Below, one piece after another: positions 9,901 through 18,839 of a stretch of DNA of 64,000 nt. The translations under genes and the position numbers were made by a program. Position 1 is the first letter of the stretch. The number at the start of each line of letters is the position of its first letter. The notes beneath the pieces were generated by a model. It did not search any database. It was not told the DNA's origin and saw nothing but the letters and a program-made list of their open reading frames with translations. Location: the NCBI GenBank assembly GCA_050302175.1, contig JBNLAN010000010.1:71751-135750 (forward strand), read 5' to 3'. The stretch comes from JBNLAN01 sp050302175. GTDB lineage: Bacteria > Pseudomonadota > Zetaproteobacteria > Mariprofundales > Mariprofundaceae.

Positions 9901-10449
9901 TTGCGTTACCTGCTCATCCTGAGATTCCATCTCCGAAGCAAAAATCGGAGCTGTTTCAGTTTCGGTGATCACAACCGGCAACTCATCAATCTTCTCAGCA
10001 GACTTTACAGCGCTTACGGTTGGAACCGGCGCCTCCTTGCTGACATCCACCACTTTCGGCAGATCGAGAAACACAGGGATTTTCTTGAAATGTGTAGCGC
10101 GGCCATAGCGAACTTTCAGCACAACGTTTAAAAAGGGAGCCTCAATTGCAGTGCGTGAATTCAGCTCAACGCGAATTCCGCGTGCATCATCCTCAACGTC
10201 GGCACTAATCGCAGCAAGAGCAGGAGCATAATAGACTTCAAGGATCTGATAGTCGGCCGGAGAAGCCATCTCCACAGTGATACGCGTAATTTTCTCGTCC
10301 TTATCAAGCTGCAGTGGAATTTCGGCATAAAACGGCTCACCCAGATGACTGGCAACTTCCGCTTTACCCAACGACACAGCATGCGATACGCCCACTGAAA
10401 GGAACCAGCACAGCCCAACAAGCAATACGGGCTTTAAACGAATCTGCAT
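6922..10449 (-). CDS. fimV: FimV-like polar hub / pilus assembly protein
   Basis: An 1175-residue protein starting with a signal peptide (to about residue 25, VSHAVS). Next is the FimV N-terminal domain (SLGKAEVASHLGEPFYAEIP) and a LysM-like region near 205-270 (YGPMVYGDTISTVAGRLR). A coiled coil (about 375-450) precedes one membrane segment (WLTMALGGLVVLLLAAIGF, about 457-475). A cytoplasmic TPR-like stretch and a very long Asp/Glu-rich linker follow, with repeated PGFE(M/I)PE(I/V)GEE units, ending in the FimV C-terminal TPR domain. In gammaproteobacteria FimV organises the cell pole, type IV pilus assembly and twitching. It has AAGGAGG upstream and heads a likely fimV-EcfT-truA unit. Confidence 0.9.
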   Translation of the reverse strand: MQIRLKPVLLVGLCWFLSVGVSHAVSLGKAEVASHLGEPFYAEIPLQLDKDEKITRITVEMASPADYQILEVYYAPALAAISADVEDDARGIRVELNSRTAIEAPFLNVVLKVRYGRATHFKKIPVFLDLPKVVDVSKEAPVPTVSAVKSAEKIDELPVVITETETAPIFASEMESQDEQVTQGEDVQQATEDTAAPPQEFKPAGGWARIARYGPMVYGDTISTVAGRLRMDDRYTKQQVMVALFEKNRAKFDQDNINIIKAGTYLDVPTADEVERITPSQARAVITEHEKTWKELVRQPRYAAVAEAQKTRYSKRVRIGKNADGVAATPVPEGKDAGKQSQSGGEAEESDGGATSGPPEPIDQVRKDEASATAIINEKLAQELKALREQNEALAGQLQEAQKKVQDYTSQPASPELAAANERVKKLELQLARLQAERDQTQQTTTESGEIGWLTMALGGLVVLLLAAIGFLLRRERSHPANFDSTLMSSSDELAGGKDPFFSGGVTAGNIAPEIDVEEVEVEEVPAEGDADSAATVRMTMDEYEALPELTDEDTSEMEAFSEDFDDEPDPNVDYLAEADVYLRYGMEDEALKQVQMAVRQNDQNPDAHAKLVQLYQSKGDAQGKEAAIAAANATLHGGALSQFEVAVAALDNPEDGGVVDGLSDTLSSADASELAGSDELEMPGFEMPEIGEEEEAVSSASETSVDDSLEIPGFEIPEVGEESVAEDENISPEAISETLEETEAEESLSEHEAAADDGLEMPPIVETSPVDEEATLDMGSLSLPELDEEEDQGGAAEQPEAAEVENVEVEEVDGEDTLDFSTDDLGLDVGVKAEETSPAPAEEAEEDELDFSSLGFDSDEPAAAIEAVEESIPPVTAAPEADVSLDGDIPGEELDLSSEMEEIDLSGFDMGEEDSQAGEISAANADTGAFEDLDLDADDSLLAEPDASEQQAMASTVVSDWSDDTMLLGDDEDEGADEKAAPEEDSTSSDAEADIGSLVDEELATAAASSPSESDSSGAFDLDFDLAGMEVEKDDSVEADDFTSTIQTLTGDFSAGNDKGDEGESASANELDLSKASSDSDRDMDATIVLDRASMGQLRIDTGKSMLAEGDYDGAEASFKQALSHDKTKCDALLGMAQVAKERGDAAHCQELLAQAEPLATSPASRNWLNSLKG

Positions 10450-10555
10450 ATTGCCTCCTTACGCCGATTGGGCTCTCCATGCCCCTGCTTACACCCATCC
10501 ACCATTACACCAACCTGCAAAACGGGCCTATTTTCGACGTCACCCCGTTCGGATG

Positions 10556-11587
10556 TCAACCCTCTCGAATCAAAATTTCCGCTATCTGTACAGCATTTAG
10601 GGCCGCACCTTTACGTACGTTATCAGCAACAACCCACAAGTGCAAGGTATTTAGGCAGGATTCGTCATCCCGAATCCGACCCACCCAAACCGGATCTGTT
10701 CCTGCCGCTTCCATGGGGGTCGGGTAATCGGCCGTTGCCGGATCATCTACCACACAAACGCCATCGGCATCCGCCAACAACTCCCGGGCTTTTTCCGCAT
10801 TCATCTCAGCTGCAAAAGTGACATTGACCGACTCCGAATGGCCGTAAAACACCGGCACCCTTACAGCTGTTGCAGTCACCGCGATGTCAGCCTCCATGAT
10901 CTTGCGGGTCTCCAGAATCATCTTCTGTTCTTCCTTGGTGAAACCATCATCAAGGAACACATCGATTTGCGGAATCACATTAAATGCAATGCGGGCAGGA
11001 AACACCTCCACCTCGACATCACGTGCCGACAGCAAAGCTGTCGTCTGCTTTGCCAGTTCATCCATCGCCTTGCCACCTGCACCGCTCACCGCCTGGTAGG
11101 TGGAAACCACCACGCGCTTGATCGGCACAGTATCGTGCAAAGGTTTGAGCGCCACCACCATCTGAATGGTGGAGCAGTTCGGATTGGCAATAATTCTATT
11201 CTGACGTGCAATCTCCAGTGCGTGTGGATTCACTTCCGGCACGACGAGGCAGACATCCTCATGCATACGCCAGGCACTGGAATTATCGATCACATAACAA
11301 CCCGCCTCGGCAAAACGTGGCGCATGCTCCTTGGAGGTACCACCTCCTGCGGAAAACAGCGCGATATCAACCCCTGCAGGATCGAAGGTTGCCAGATCCT
11401 GAACCACATGCTCTTTGCCTTTGAACTCGACTTTCGAGCCCGCGCTGCGGCTGGAAGCCAGCGGAATCAGCCTGGAGACCGGGAAATTTCTCTCCGCCAG
11501 GATTTCGAGCATGGTCTGGCCAACCGCACCGGTCGCACCGGCAACCGCCACCACATAACCATCTTTCTTTGGCAGAAACCGCTCCAT
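10556..11587 (-). CDS. asd: Aspartate-semialdehyde dehydrogenase
   Basis: A 343-residue NADPH-dependent enzyme converting aspartyl phosphate to aspartate semialdehyde, the branch point to lysine, diaminopimelate, methionine and threonine. The nucleotide motif GATGAVGQTM is at residues 14-23, and the catalytic Cys lies in NPNCSTIQMV. The ATG at 11587 begins one base after the leuB stop, with GGAGG inside the end of leuB, so translation is probably coupled. The longer upstream reading frame lies entirely within leuB and is rejected. Confidence 0.95.
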   Translation of the reverse strand: MERFLPKKDGYVVAVAGATGAVGQTMLEILAERNFPVSRLIPLASSRSAGSKVEFKGKEHVVQDLATFDPAGVDIALFSAGGGTSKEHAPRFAEAGCYVIDNSSAWRMHEDVCLVVPEVNPHALEIARQNRIIANPNCSTIQMVVALKPLHDTVPIKRVVVSTYQAVSGAGGKAMDELAKQTTALLSARDVEVEVFPARIAFNVIPQIDVFLDDGFTKEEQKMILETRKIMEADIAVTATAVRVPVFYGHSESVNVTFAAEMNAEKARELLADADGVCVVDDPATADYPTPMEAAGTDPVWVGRIRDDESCLNTLHLWVVADNVRKGAALNAVQIAEILIREG

Positions 11588-11588
11588 T

Positions 11589-12665
11589 TTACATAACCTC
11601 CAGACGCGCACACACGGCATCGCCCATTTCGGAACAACTGACCGCTTTTTCGCCTGCCTGCGCCAGATCGCCCGTACGCACGCCATCTTCAAGTGTTCTC
11701 TCGACCGCCGCCTCGATCTTGTCGGCAAGATCGGCACGATCCAGCGAAAAACGCAGCATCATTGCCGCCGAAAGGATCGTTGCCAGCGGATTGGCCTTGT
11801 TCTGACCAGCAATATCCGGGGCAGAACCGTGGATCGGCTCGTACATAGCATAGTCTTCACCGATCGAAGCCGACGGCAACATGCCGATCGAGCCGGTCAG
11901 CATCGAAGCTTCGTCCGACAGAATATCACCGAACATATTAGTCGTGACGATCACATCGAACTGTTTCGGGTTGCGAATCAGCTGCATGGAGGCGTTGTCT
12001 ACATACATATGCGATAGCTCCACATCCGAATACTCTTCGGCGTGCAAGCGGATCACCACCTCGCGCCAGAATTCGGTCGACTCCAACACATTGGCCTTAT
12101 CCACCGAACAGACTCGGCCTGAACGCAAACGTGCCGCCTCGAAAGCCTTGCGTGCGATACGTTCGATCTCGGAGGTGGTATAGGCTAGCGTGTTGTAGCC
12201 ACGCTTCTCGCCATTTGGTAAATCCTCGATGCCGCGTGGCTTGCCAAAATAGATGCCAGAGACCAGCTCACGCACCACCAGAATATCGACGCCGCGCACC
12301 ACTTCCGGCTTCAGCGTCGAGGCATCCAGCAACTGATCATGCACCTTGGCCGGACGGTAGTTGGCAAACAGGCCGAGATCCTCACGGATGCGCAGCAGCC
12401 CAGCCTCCGGGCGCAGCGGCTTGGCAAGCGGCTCCCACTTCGGGCCGCCCACGGCACCGAGCAGCACCGCATCGCTCGCCTTGCAGAGCTTCTGAGTAGA
12501 ATCAGGATAGGGATCGCCCTCGGCATCGTAACCAGCACCGCCAATATTGGCCCCTTCCCAGCTTGCGCCGAGATCGAATTTGCGGTTCAGAACCTCCAGC
12601 ACTTTCAGGGTTTCATTAACGATTTCCGGGCCAATTCCGTCACCGGGCAAAACTGCGATTTTCAA
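11589..12665 (-). CDS. leuB: 3-isopropylmalate dehydrogenase
   Basis: A 358-residue leucine-biosynthesis enzyme oxidising and decarboxylating 3-isopropylmalate with NAD. It has the characteristic AVLLGAVGGPKWE, the substrate-binding RIREDLGLFANYRPAK and the metal/cofactor region DEASMLTGSIGMLPSAS, with 'EPIHGSAPDIAGQNKANP' near residue 280. It lies between nrdR and asd on the same strand, as is common in proteobacteria (leuB-asd). The other leu genes are not in the window. Confidence 0.96.
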   Translation of the reverse strand: MKIAVLPGDGIGPEIVNETLKVLEVLNRKFDLGASWEGANIGGAGYDAEGDPYPDSTQKLCKASDAVLLGAVGGPKWEPLAKPLRPEAGLLRIREDLGLFANYRPAKVHDQLLDASTLKPEVVRGVDILVVRELVSGIYFGKPRGIEDLPNGEKRGYNTLAYTTSEIERIARKAFEAARLRSGRVCSVDKANVLESTEFWREVVIRLHAEEYSDVELSHMYVDNASMQLIRNPKQFDVIVTTNMFGDILSDEASMLTGSIGMLPSASIGEDYAMYEPIHGSAPDIAGQNKANPLATILSAAMMLRFSLDRADLADKIEAAVERTLEDGVRTGDLAQAGEKAVSCSEMGDAVCARLEVM

Positions 12666-12677
12666 CCTAGCCTCCTC

Positions 12678-13139
12678 TTACTCTTGCCGATCCGACATTG
12701 CCGACTTCACTGCAGAGAGAAACTCGTCAACGTCCTTAAACTCTCGATACACTGAAGCAAACCGCACATAGGCAACCCCATCCATATGCTGCAACTGCTT
12801 CATCATAAACTCACCCAACCGTGATGCGGGAATCTCTGATTCACCGCTCTCATACACCGCTGCCAGCACCGCATCCATCCCCAACTCGAACTGCTCCGCC
12901 GAAACCGGGCGTTTCTCCAGCGCTTTCTGCATGCCGCCGCGCAACTTCTCCACATCGAACGCCTGCCGCGTGCCATCCTTCTTGATCACCAGTGGCAATC
13001 GCATCTGGCGACGCTCAAAAGTGGAGAATCGCTTACCGCACGACTCGCATTCGCGGCGACGGCGAACCACCGCACCCTCCTCTACCACACGCGAATCGAC
13101 CACGCGGGTATCGGCATTGGAACAGAACGGGCAGTGCAT
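12678..13139 (-). CDS. nrdR: Transcriptional repressor NrdR
   Basis: A 153-residue ATP-cone repressor of ribonucleotide reductase genes. The N-terminal zinc ribbon carries two Cys pairs (MHCPFC and CESCGKRFSTFER, residues 1-45). The ATP-cone follows (VIKKDGTRQAFDVEKL onward, about 52-142), which senses ATP/dATP. Length is standard. It sits 12 bases after glyA's stop and 12 bases before leuB. No ribonucleotide reductase gene is in the window. Confidence 0.96.
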   Translation of the reverse strand: MHCPFCSNADTRVVDSRVVEEGAVVRRRRECESCGKRFSTFERRQMRLPLVIKKDGTRQAFDVEKLRGGMQKALEKRPVSAEQFELGMDAVLAAVYESGESEIPASRLGEFMMKQLQHMDGVAYVRFASVYREFKDVDEFLSAVKSAMSDRQE

Positions 13140-13151
13140 AGGCCGCTTCGT

Positions 13152-14411
<1,260 letters not shown>

Positions 14412-14468
14412 AGATTCACCTCAAAAACTGTAACTCAAAACCATCAATAAAATCATCGCCCAAATCAT

Positions 14469-14503
14469 AAAAGGGCCCCATATGGTAACCACATGGAGCC
14501 CTT
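14469..14503 (-). terminator. Intrinsic terminator after rplS
   Basis: On the minus strand, arms AAGGGCTCCATGTGG and CCATATGGGGCCCTT form a long hairpin with a short loop, followed by TTTAT. It lies about 55 bases downstream of the rplS stop, separating the ffh-rplS run from glyA. Confidence 0.75.
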
Positions 14504-14558
14504 GTTGATATATCGCTCTGCGACGGGATCCCTCGCGCGGCTAACGCCGCCGAAGCAA

Positions 14559-14930
14559 TTAACCCCTGCGTTCGCTGATACGTGCAGCCTTGCCCCGCAG
14601 TTCGCGCAGATAGTAAAGCTTGGCGCGGCGAACGATACCACGGCGCACAACCTTGATACTCTCAAGCATCGGCGAGTGCAGCGGGAAGATACGCTCAACA
14701 CCCACACCATCTGAAATCTTGCGCACGGTGAAAGAGCTCGAAATGCCCTTGTTGTGACGCGCAATCACAACACCTTCATAGGCCTGCAGACGCTCGCGGC
14801 GATCCACCTTGCCACCTTTCAGGTCTTTAAAATCGACAACGCGAACGTTGACACGAACGGTGTCGCCTTCGCGGAAATCAGGAATATCGCTGCGCAGCTG
14901 GTCGCTGGTGACTGAATCCAAAGCACGCAT
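14559..14930 (-). CDS. rplS: 50S ribosomal protein L19
   Basis: A 123-residue L19, near the usual 115-120. It has the conserved FREGDTVRVNVRV near residue 19, GVVIARHNKGISSSFTVRKI and the basic VRRAKLYYLRELRGKAARI end. L19 sits at the 30S-50S interface. It is the last gene of the classical rpsP-rimM-trmD-rplS order, interrupted here by one extra methyltransferase gene. Confidence 0.97.
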   Translation of the reverse strand: MRALDSVTSDQLRSDIPDFREGDTVRVNVRVVDFKDLKGGKVDRRERLQAYEGVVIARHNKGISSSFTVRKISDGVGVERIFPLHSPMLESIKVVRRGIVRRAKLYYLRELRGKAARISERRG

Positions 14931-14960
14931 GTTAACTTGCCTCCAAAATCAAACCCGCAA

Positions 14961-15512
14961 TCACTTTTGCGGGGTCTGTCGGTAGGAACTTCTCACTCGA
15001 TCCATGTAGATGGCCAACGCCGCCCTTACCGAAAGGTGGCGAACCATACCGATACCTTCAATCGGTGACAACCATCCAGTTGGTCTTGGCAGCTTTTCGG
15101 TATCGAGCCCCCAGCCGGTTCCGAACACAATCAGGTGTTCTCCTGGAATTTCCGCAATGGATTCAGCAGCTTGCACATTCTCCGCCGGTGGGTTCGCCGA
15201 GGTGTACCAAACATGCATATCCCTGTCCTCAATAATCTCTTCAAGTGATTTAACCAGCCGGAGCGCCTCAAACACGGTTTTCCGGCCCGGATTACGCTCA
15301 CCGCCACTGCCTTCCAGCCAGTAGGAGGTGATATCATGCACAAAACTGTGCATGCCTTCAGCTGGGTGCACCAGATAGACCGGCGCCACGTCGTAGAAAG
15401 CGCAGGCGCGGGCAAAATCGTGCACATCCATCGAGGTCACGGCAGTGGTAGCACTTTCACCAATCCGATTGAGTACAGGGGAGTGAACCAGGGCAACAGC
15501 GATGCGACTCAT
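14961..15512 (-). CDS. SPOUT-type RNA methyltransferase (PF09936-like)
   Basis: A 183-residue protein starting MSRIAVALVHSPVLNRIGE. It matches the family of small SPOUT-fold SAM-dependent RNA methyltransferases often placed between trmD and rplS (for example in deltaproteobacteria). The putative SAM-binding knot region is 'HLIVFGTGWGLD' followed by LPRPTGWLSPIEG and SVRAALAIYMDR. The substrate is not established. Its ATG overlaps the trmD stop by four bases (ATGA), so the two are translationally coupled. Confidence 0.82.
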   Translation of the reverse strand: MSRIAVALVHSPVLNRIGESATTAVTSMDVHDFARACAFYDVAPVYLVHPAEGMHSFVHDITSYWLEGSGGERNPGRKTVFEALRLVKSLEEIIEDRDMHVWYTSANPPAENVQAAESIAEIPGEHLIVFGTGWGLDTEKLPRPTGWLSPIEGIGMVRHLSVRAALAIYMDRVRSSYRQTPQK

Positions 15513-16177
15513 CTCTGCTTTTTTTCCGGTGCACGCAGTTTCGCCTGCGCCTTCCGCCACTTCTCGATCTCGGCATGATTCCCGGAAAGCAGCACCTCGG
15601 GCACACGCTGTCCTTCGAACTCCTCGGGGCGCGTGTAGTGCGGCCAGTCCATCTCACCATCCTCACCGAACGAGTCCTGCACTGCCGACTCCTCATGCCC
15701 AAGCGCTCCCGGCAACAGGCGGATCACCGCATCAAGCACAGAGAGTGCCGCTGGCTCGCCGCCGGAGAGCACGTAATCTCCAAGCGAGAGCTCCTCATCC
15801 ACATAGTGGGCGATACGCTCATCAAAACCCTCATAACGACCGCACAGCAAGGTTAGAGAGGCTTTTTCGGCATATTCGCGCGCCTTGGCCTGATCAAACT
15901 TCGTACCCGTAGGCGTAAGCATCACCACATGTGTGCCGGGCTCCCGCCGCCTCGCCTCACGGATCGCCGCCACCACCGGCTCCGGCTTCATCAGCATACC
16001 GGGACCACCCCCGTAAGGAGAATCATCCACACGCCGATGCTTGTCGGTAGCAAAATCGCGAATCTGAATACAATCGACCTTCGCAAGTCCTGCTTCGATG
16101 GCCCGCTTCGGAATCGAGCAGGCAAGCGGTGAATCAAAGAATTCAGGGAAAAGTGTCAGGAGTTGGGCGTGAAACAT
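15509..16177 (-). CDS. trmD: tRNA (guanine-N1)-methyltransferase TrmD
   Basis: A 222-residue SPOUT methyltransferase making m1G37 in tRNAs. Key elements are LLTLFPEFFDSPLACSIPKRA, DDSPYGGGPGMLM, LCGRYEGFDERI and the knot YVLSGGEPAALSVLDA. It is slightly shorter than E. coli TrmD (about 255). The ATG at 16177 has GGGGATGG before it and lies 22 bases inside the end of rimM. The in-frame extension upstream has no family similarity. Confidence 0.95.
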   Translation of the reverse strand: MFHAQLLTLFPEFFDSPLACSIPKRAIEAGLAKVDCIQIRDFATDKHRRVDDSPYGGGPGMLMKPEPVVAAIREARRREPGTHVVMLTPTGTKFDQAKAREYAEKASLTLLCGRYEGFDERIAHYVDEELSLGDYVLSGGEPAALSVLDAVIRLLPGALGHEESAVQDSFGEDGEMDWPHYTRPEEFEGQRVPEVLLSGNHAEIEKWRKAQAKLRAPEKKQR

Positions 16178-16665
16178 GATTCCATCCCCGGCAAAAGATT
16201 GACCTCGATACGGCGAGCATCGATATCCACAACAACAACCACATCGTCGATAAACGGCAGCATCCACTCCCCATCTTTATTTTCGATGCAGAGAATATCC
16301 TGAGCGCCGTACTCCTGCAGCCCGGACACCGTTCCAAGCAACTGCTCTCCTGCCCACACCTCGCAGCCGACAAGGTCATCCCAAAGATATTCATCCTCAT
16401 CGACCTCAACTGCGTCAGCCGCTACAAACACATAGGCCTTACCCAATGCCTCGGCGGCACTGCGATCTGCCACATTTTCCAGTTCGGCCAGGATGCCATT
16501 GCCATGCTGCCAGCAGCGGCGCACTTCATAGCTTGCCATCAGGGATACATTCGGGGTTTCGGATGCCGACAACCACCACTGCCGGTAAGAGGCGATGGCG
16601 TTTTCCGGGCGCGTAAATGAAAAAAGGGCGACGGCTCCTTTCAAGCCGTGCGCCCCTTTTAGCAC
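16156..16665 (-). CDS. rimM: Ribosome maturation factor RimM
   Basis: A 169-residue RimM with N-terminal beta-barrel (GAHGLKG motif at residues 4-10, EVRRCWQHGNGILAELENV) and C-terminal PRC-barrel (EDEYLWDDLVGCEVW, QDILCIENKDGEWMLPFIDDVV). It assists 30S head assembly with S19. The start is GTG at 16665, with AAGG five bases upstream. Codons before it read VG in frame but offer no start codon, so the N-terminus is unusually short. A strong terminator-like hairpin lies inside the first 15 codons. The stop lies 20 bases inside trmD. Confidence 0.9.
   Translation of the reverse strand: MLKGAHGLKGAVALFSFTRPENAIASYRQWWLSASETPNVSLMASYEVRRCWQHGNGILAELENVADRSAAEALGKAYVFVAADAVEVDEDEYLWDDLVGCEVWAGEQLLGTVSGLQEYGAQDILCIENKDGEWMLPFIDDVVVVVDIDARRIEVNLLPGMESCFTPNS
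16619..16660 (-). terminator. Terminator-like hairpin inside the start of rimM
   Basis: Immediately after the rpsP stop (16685), the minus strand forms a hairpin. GGGCG and ACGGCT pair with AGCCGT and CGCCC, with one bulged C and a seven-base loop, followed by six T. It spans rimM codons 2-15 and encodes the GAHGLKG motif. It has all features of an intrinsic terminator and could lower rimM-trmD-rplS expression relative to rpsP. Function is inferred. Confidence 0.6.
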
Positions 16666-16684
16666 GCCAACCTTAAGAAACCGG

Positions 16685-17302
16685 TCAGGCGTCGGACTTT
16701 TCCTCAGCTTCCGCTTCCGGAGCTTCAGCCGGAGCTTCAGCCGGAGCCTCTTCAGCCGGAGCCTCGACGGCCTCTTCGGCAGCGGCTTCCACCTCGGGAG
16801 CAGCTTCTTCAGCAGGTGCCTCTTCAGTCGAAGCTTCCGCTTCCGGAGCTGCTTCTTCTGCCGGCGCTTCCTCGGCGGCAGCCTCTTCTACGGGAGCTTC
16901 TGCAGCCGCAGCGGCCTCTGCTTCTGCCTTGGCAGCCGCTTCGGCTTCTTTCTTCGCAGCTTTCTCAGCTGCGGCAGCTTCTGCAGCGGCCTTGGCTTCA
17001 GCCTGGGCTTTTGCATTAGCCTTACGATCAACCTTCTTCTGCGCCTTTTCGGCGTATTTGGAGCCCTCTTCCAGAGCACCCAGCAGGGTCGCTACGCGAT
17101 CGCTTGGTTTGGCGCCCTGTGCAAGCCAGTGCTTGGCACGTTCAGCGTCGATCTCAATAGTTTCAGGATGTTTGCAGGGATCAAAATAACCGAGCTTTTC
17201 AATGAAAGCGCCGTCACGACGTTTACGTTCGTCGGTCACTACCACCGAATAAAACGGACGCTTTTTGCGGCCTCCACGCTGCAGACGAATGACTGTTGCC
17301 AT
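16685..17302 (-). CDS. rpsP: 30S ribosomal protein S16 with long Ala/Glu-rich tail
   Basis: The first 85 residues are ordinary S16 (MATVIRLQRGGRKKRPFY, then GYFDPCKHPETIEID and HWLAQGAKPSDRVATLL). The protein then runs to 205 residues. First comes a Lys/Ala-rich helical part (AEKAQKKVDRKANAKAQ onward), then about 80 residues of acidic repeats of the EAPAEEAAPE type. S16 is normally 80-90 residues. The ATG at 17302 follows AGAGG. The tail is probably disordered and surface-exposed; similar but shorter tails are known in some S16 proteins. The reading frame is intact and codon use matches its neighbours. Confidence 0.93.
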   Translation of the reverse strand: MATVIRLQRGGRKKRPFYSVVVTDERKRRDGAFIEKLGYFDPCKHPETIEIDAERAKHWLAQGAKPSDRVATLLGALEEGSKYAEKAQKKVDRKANAKAQAEAKAAAEAAAAEKAAKKEAEAAAKAEAEAAAAAEAPVEEAAAEEAPAEEAAPEAEASTEEAPAEEAAPEVEAAAEEAVEAPAEEAPAEAPAEAPEAEAEEKSDA

Positions 17303-17385
17303 AATCAAATAACCTCTATACCAATATCGGGACGGCGCACTATAACGCCTGAAATTGAAATGTCACCCTTCGAATATGGAAAAAC

Positions 17386-18762
17386 TCACATCCGCGGCAT
17401 CGGCGGCATACCGCCACCCATTCCGCCCATACCACCCATTTTTCCTGCCAGCGCGCGCATCATCTGCTTGCCCTTGCCACCCTTCATTTTCTTCATCATT
17501 TTTTGCATCTGGGTGAACTGTTTGAGCATGCGGTTGAGCTCCGGAACAGTGGTGCCCGAGCCTGCTGCGATACGGCGTTTGCGGCTGCCGTTAATGATAC
17601 CGGGGCGCCCACGCTCAGTCGGCGTCATTGAATAGATCATCGCCCGCATGCGTTTCACCGGCTTGTCATCCACCTGCGCCAGCGCCTCGCCCGGCAATTT
17701 ATTCATGCCCGGCATCATTTTCAGCATCTCGGCCATGCCGCCCATCTTCTGCATCTGCTCAAGTTGCTGGGCGAAATCCATCAGATCAAAACCGCCCTTC
17801 CTGAGCTTCTTGGTGAGCCGCTCCGCCTCTTCAAGATCGACGCTCTCCTGCACCTTCTCGACCAGACTGACAATATCACCCTGCCCAAGAATGCGCCCGG
17901 CCATACGCACCGGATCGAACTGCTCAAAGGCATCCAGCTTCTCGCCGGTACCGATATAGCGAACCGGCACGCCGGTACTGTGCGCCACCGAGATGGCCGC
18001 ACCACCGCGCACATCGGCATCGGTCTTGGTGAGAATGCAGCCGCTGAGCGTGAGCGACTCGTGGAACTGCTCGGCAATGGTGAGCGCGGTCTGGCCGATC
18101 ATGGAGTCGAGTACCAGCAGCCGCTCGGACGGCTTCACGGCAGCCTCCACCGCACGAATCTCGGCCATCAACTCCTCTTCCACCACCTGGCGGCCGGCGG
18201 TATCGAGAATCAGCACATGGTGACCGCCGCGACGTGCCTGATCGAGTGCCGACTTCGCCATCGCAGCAGCATTTTTGCCATCGCCTGCGAGGTAAGGTAC
18301 GCCAGTCTGCCCGGCCAGCACCTGCAACTGCTCGCGCGCCGCCGGGCGTGTCGCATCCACCGAGGTCAGCGCCACCTTCTTGCCCTGCTTCTCCAAAAGC
18401 TTCGCCAGCTTGCCGGCGGTGGTGGTTTTACCCGCACCCTGCAGGCCACAAAGCAAAATCACCGAAGGGATTGCCGAGGTATCGAGTTCACGACGCTCTC
18501 CGCCGAGAATATCGGCCAGCACATCGTGCAGGATTTTGATAATCACCTGCCCCGGCTGCAGGCTCTTGGCCACATTGGCACCGAGCGCCCGCTCGCGCAC
18601 CTCATTCATCAGGTGGCGAGCCACCGGCAATGCCACATCGGCCTCAAGCATGGCCACGCGAAGCTCACGCAAAGCTGTATCGAGATCAGCCTCGGTGACA
18701 CGCGCAGCCCCCCGCAGTTTATCGGAGAGTTGCGCAAACTTTTCGCTTAATCGGTCAAACAT
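17386..18762 (-). CDS. ffh: Signal recognition particle protein Ffh
   Basis: A 458-residue SRP54 GTPase with an N-domain (1-85), a G-domain with P-loop GLQGAGKTTT near 107-116, DTAGR, TKTDADVRGG and a C-terminal Met-rich M-domain ending MGGMGGMGGGMPPMPRM. With 4.5S RNA it delivers nascent inner-membrane proteins to FtsY. Two guanine-nucleotide motifs are off consensus (TKTD for TKLD; DTAGRQVVEEEL for DTAGRLxxDxxL), but the frame is intact. It heads the ffh-rpsP-rimM-trmD-rplS run. The 83-base gap to rpsP shows no obvious terminator. Confidence 0.96.
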   Translation of the reverse strand: MFDRLSEKFAQLSDKLRGAARVTEADLDTALRELRVAMLEADVALPVARHLMNEVRERALGANVAKSLQPGQVIIKILHDVLADILGGERRELDTSAIPSVILLCGLQGAGKTTTAGKLAKLLEKQGKKVALTSVDATRPAAREQLQVLAGQTGVPYLAGDGKNAAAMAKSALDQARRGGHHVLILDTAGRQVVEEELMAEIRAVEAAVKPSERLLVLDSMIGQTALTIAEQFHESLTLSGCILTKTDADVRGGAAISVAHSTGVPVRYIGTGEKLDAFEQFDPVRMAGRILGQGDIVSLVEKVQESVDLEEAERLTKKLRKGGFDLMDFAQQLEQMQKMGGMAEMLKMMPGMNKLPGEALAQVDDKPVKRMRAMIYSMTPTERGRPGIINGSRKRRIAAGSGTTVPELNRMLKQFTQMQKMMKKMKGGKGKQMMRALAGKMGGMGGMGGGMPPMPRM

Positions 18763-18839
18763 CTTTCTACCTTCATCTCATTCTCAAACAGACAGACGCT
18801 TTCGCGCCCCCCATTCGAAATATTCGAAACTTTCATTTC

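Noticed and set aside
10530..10559. TTGACA at the end of asd as a fimV promoter
   Set aside because: The -35 is perfect but no acceptable -10 lies at 16-18 bases.
16700..17040. Dense short direct repeats that might suggest an array or satellite
   Set aside because: They are in-frame codon repeats of the Ala/Glu tail of rpsP.
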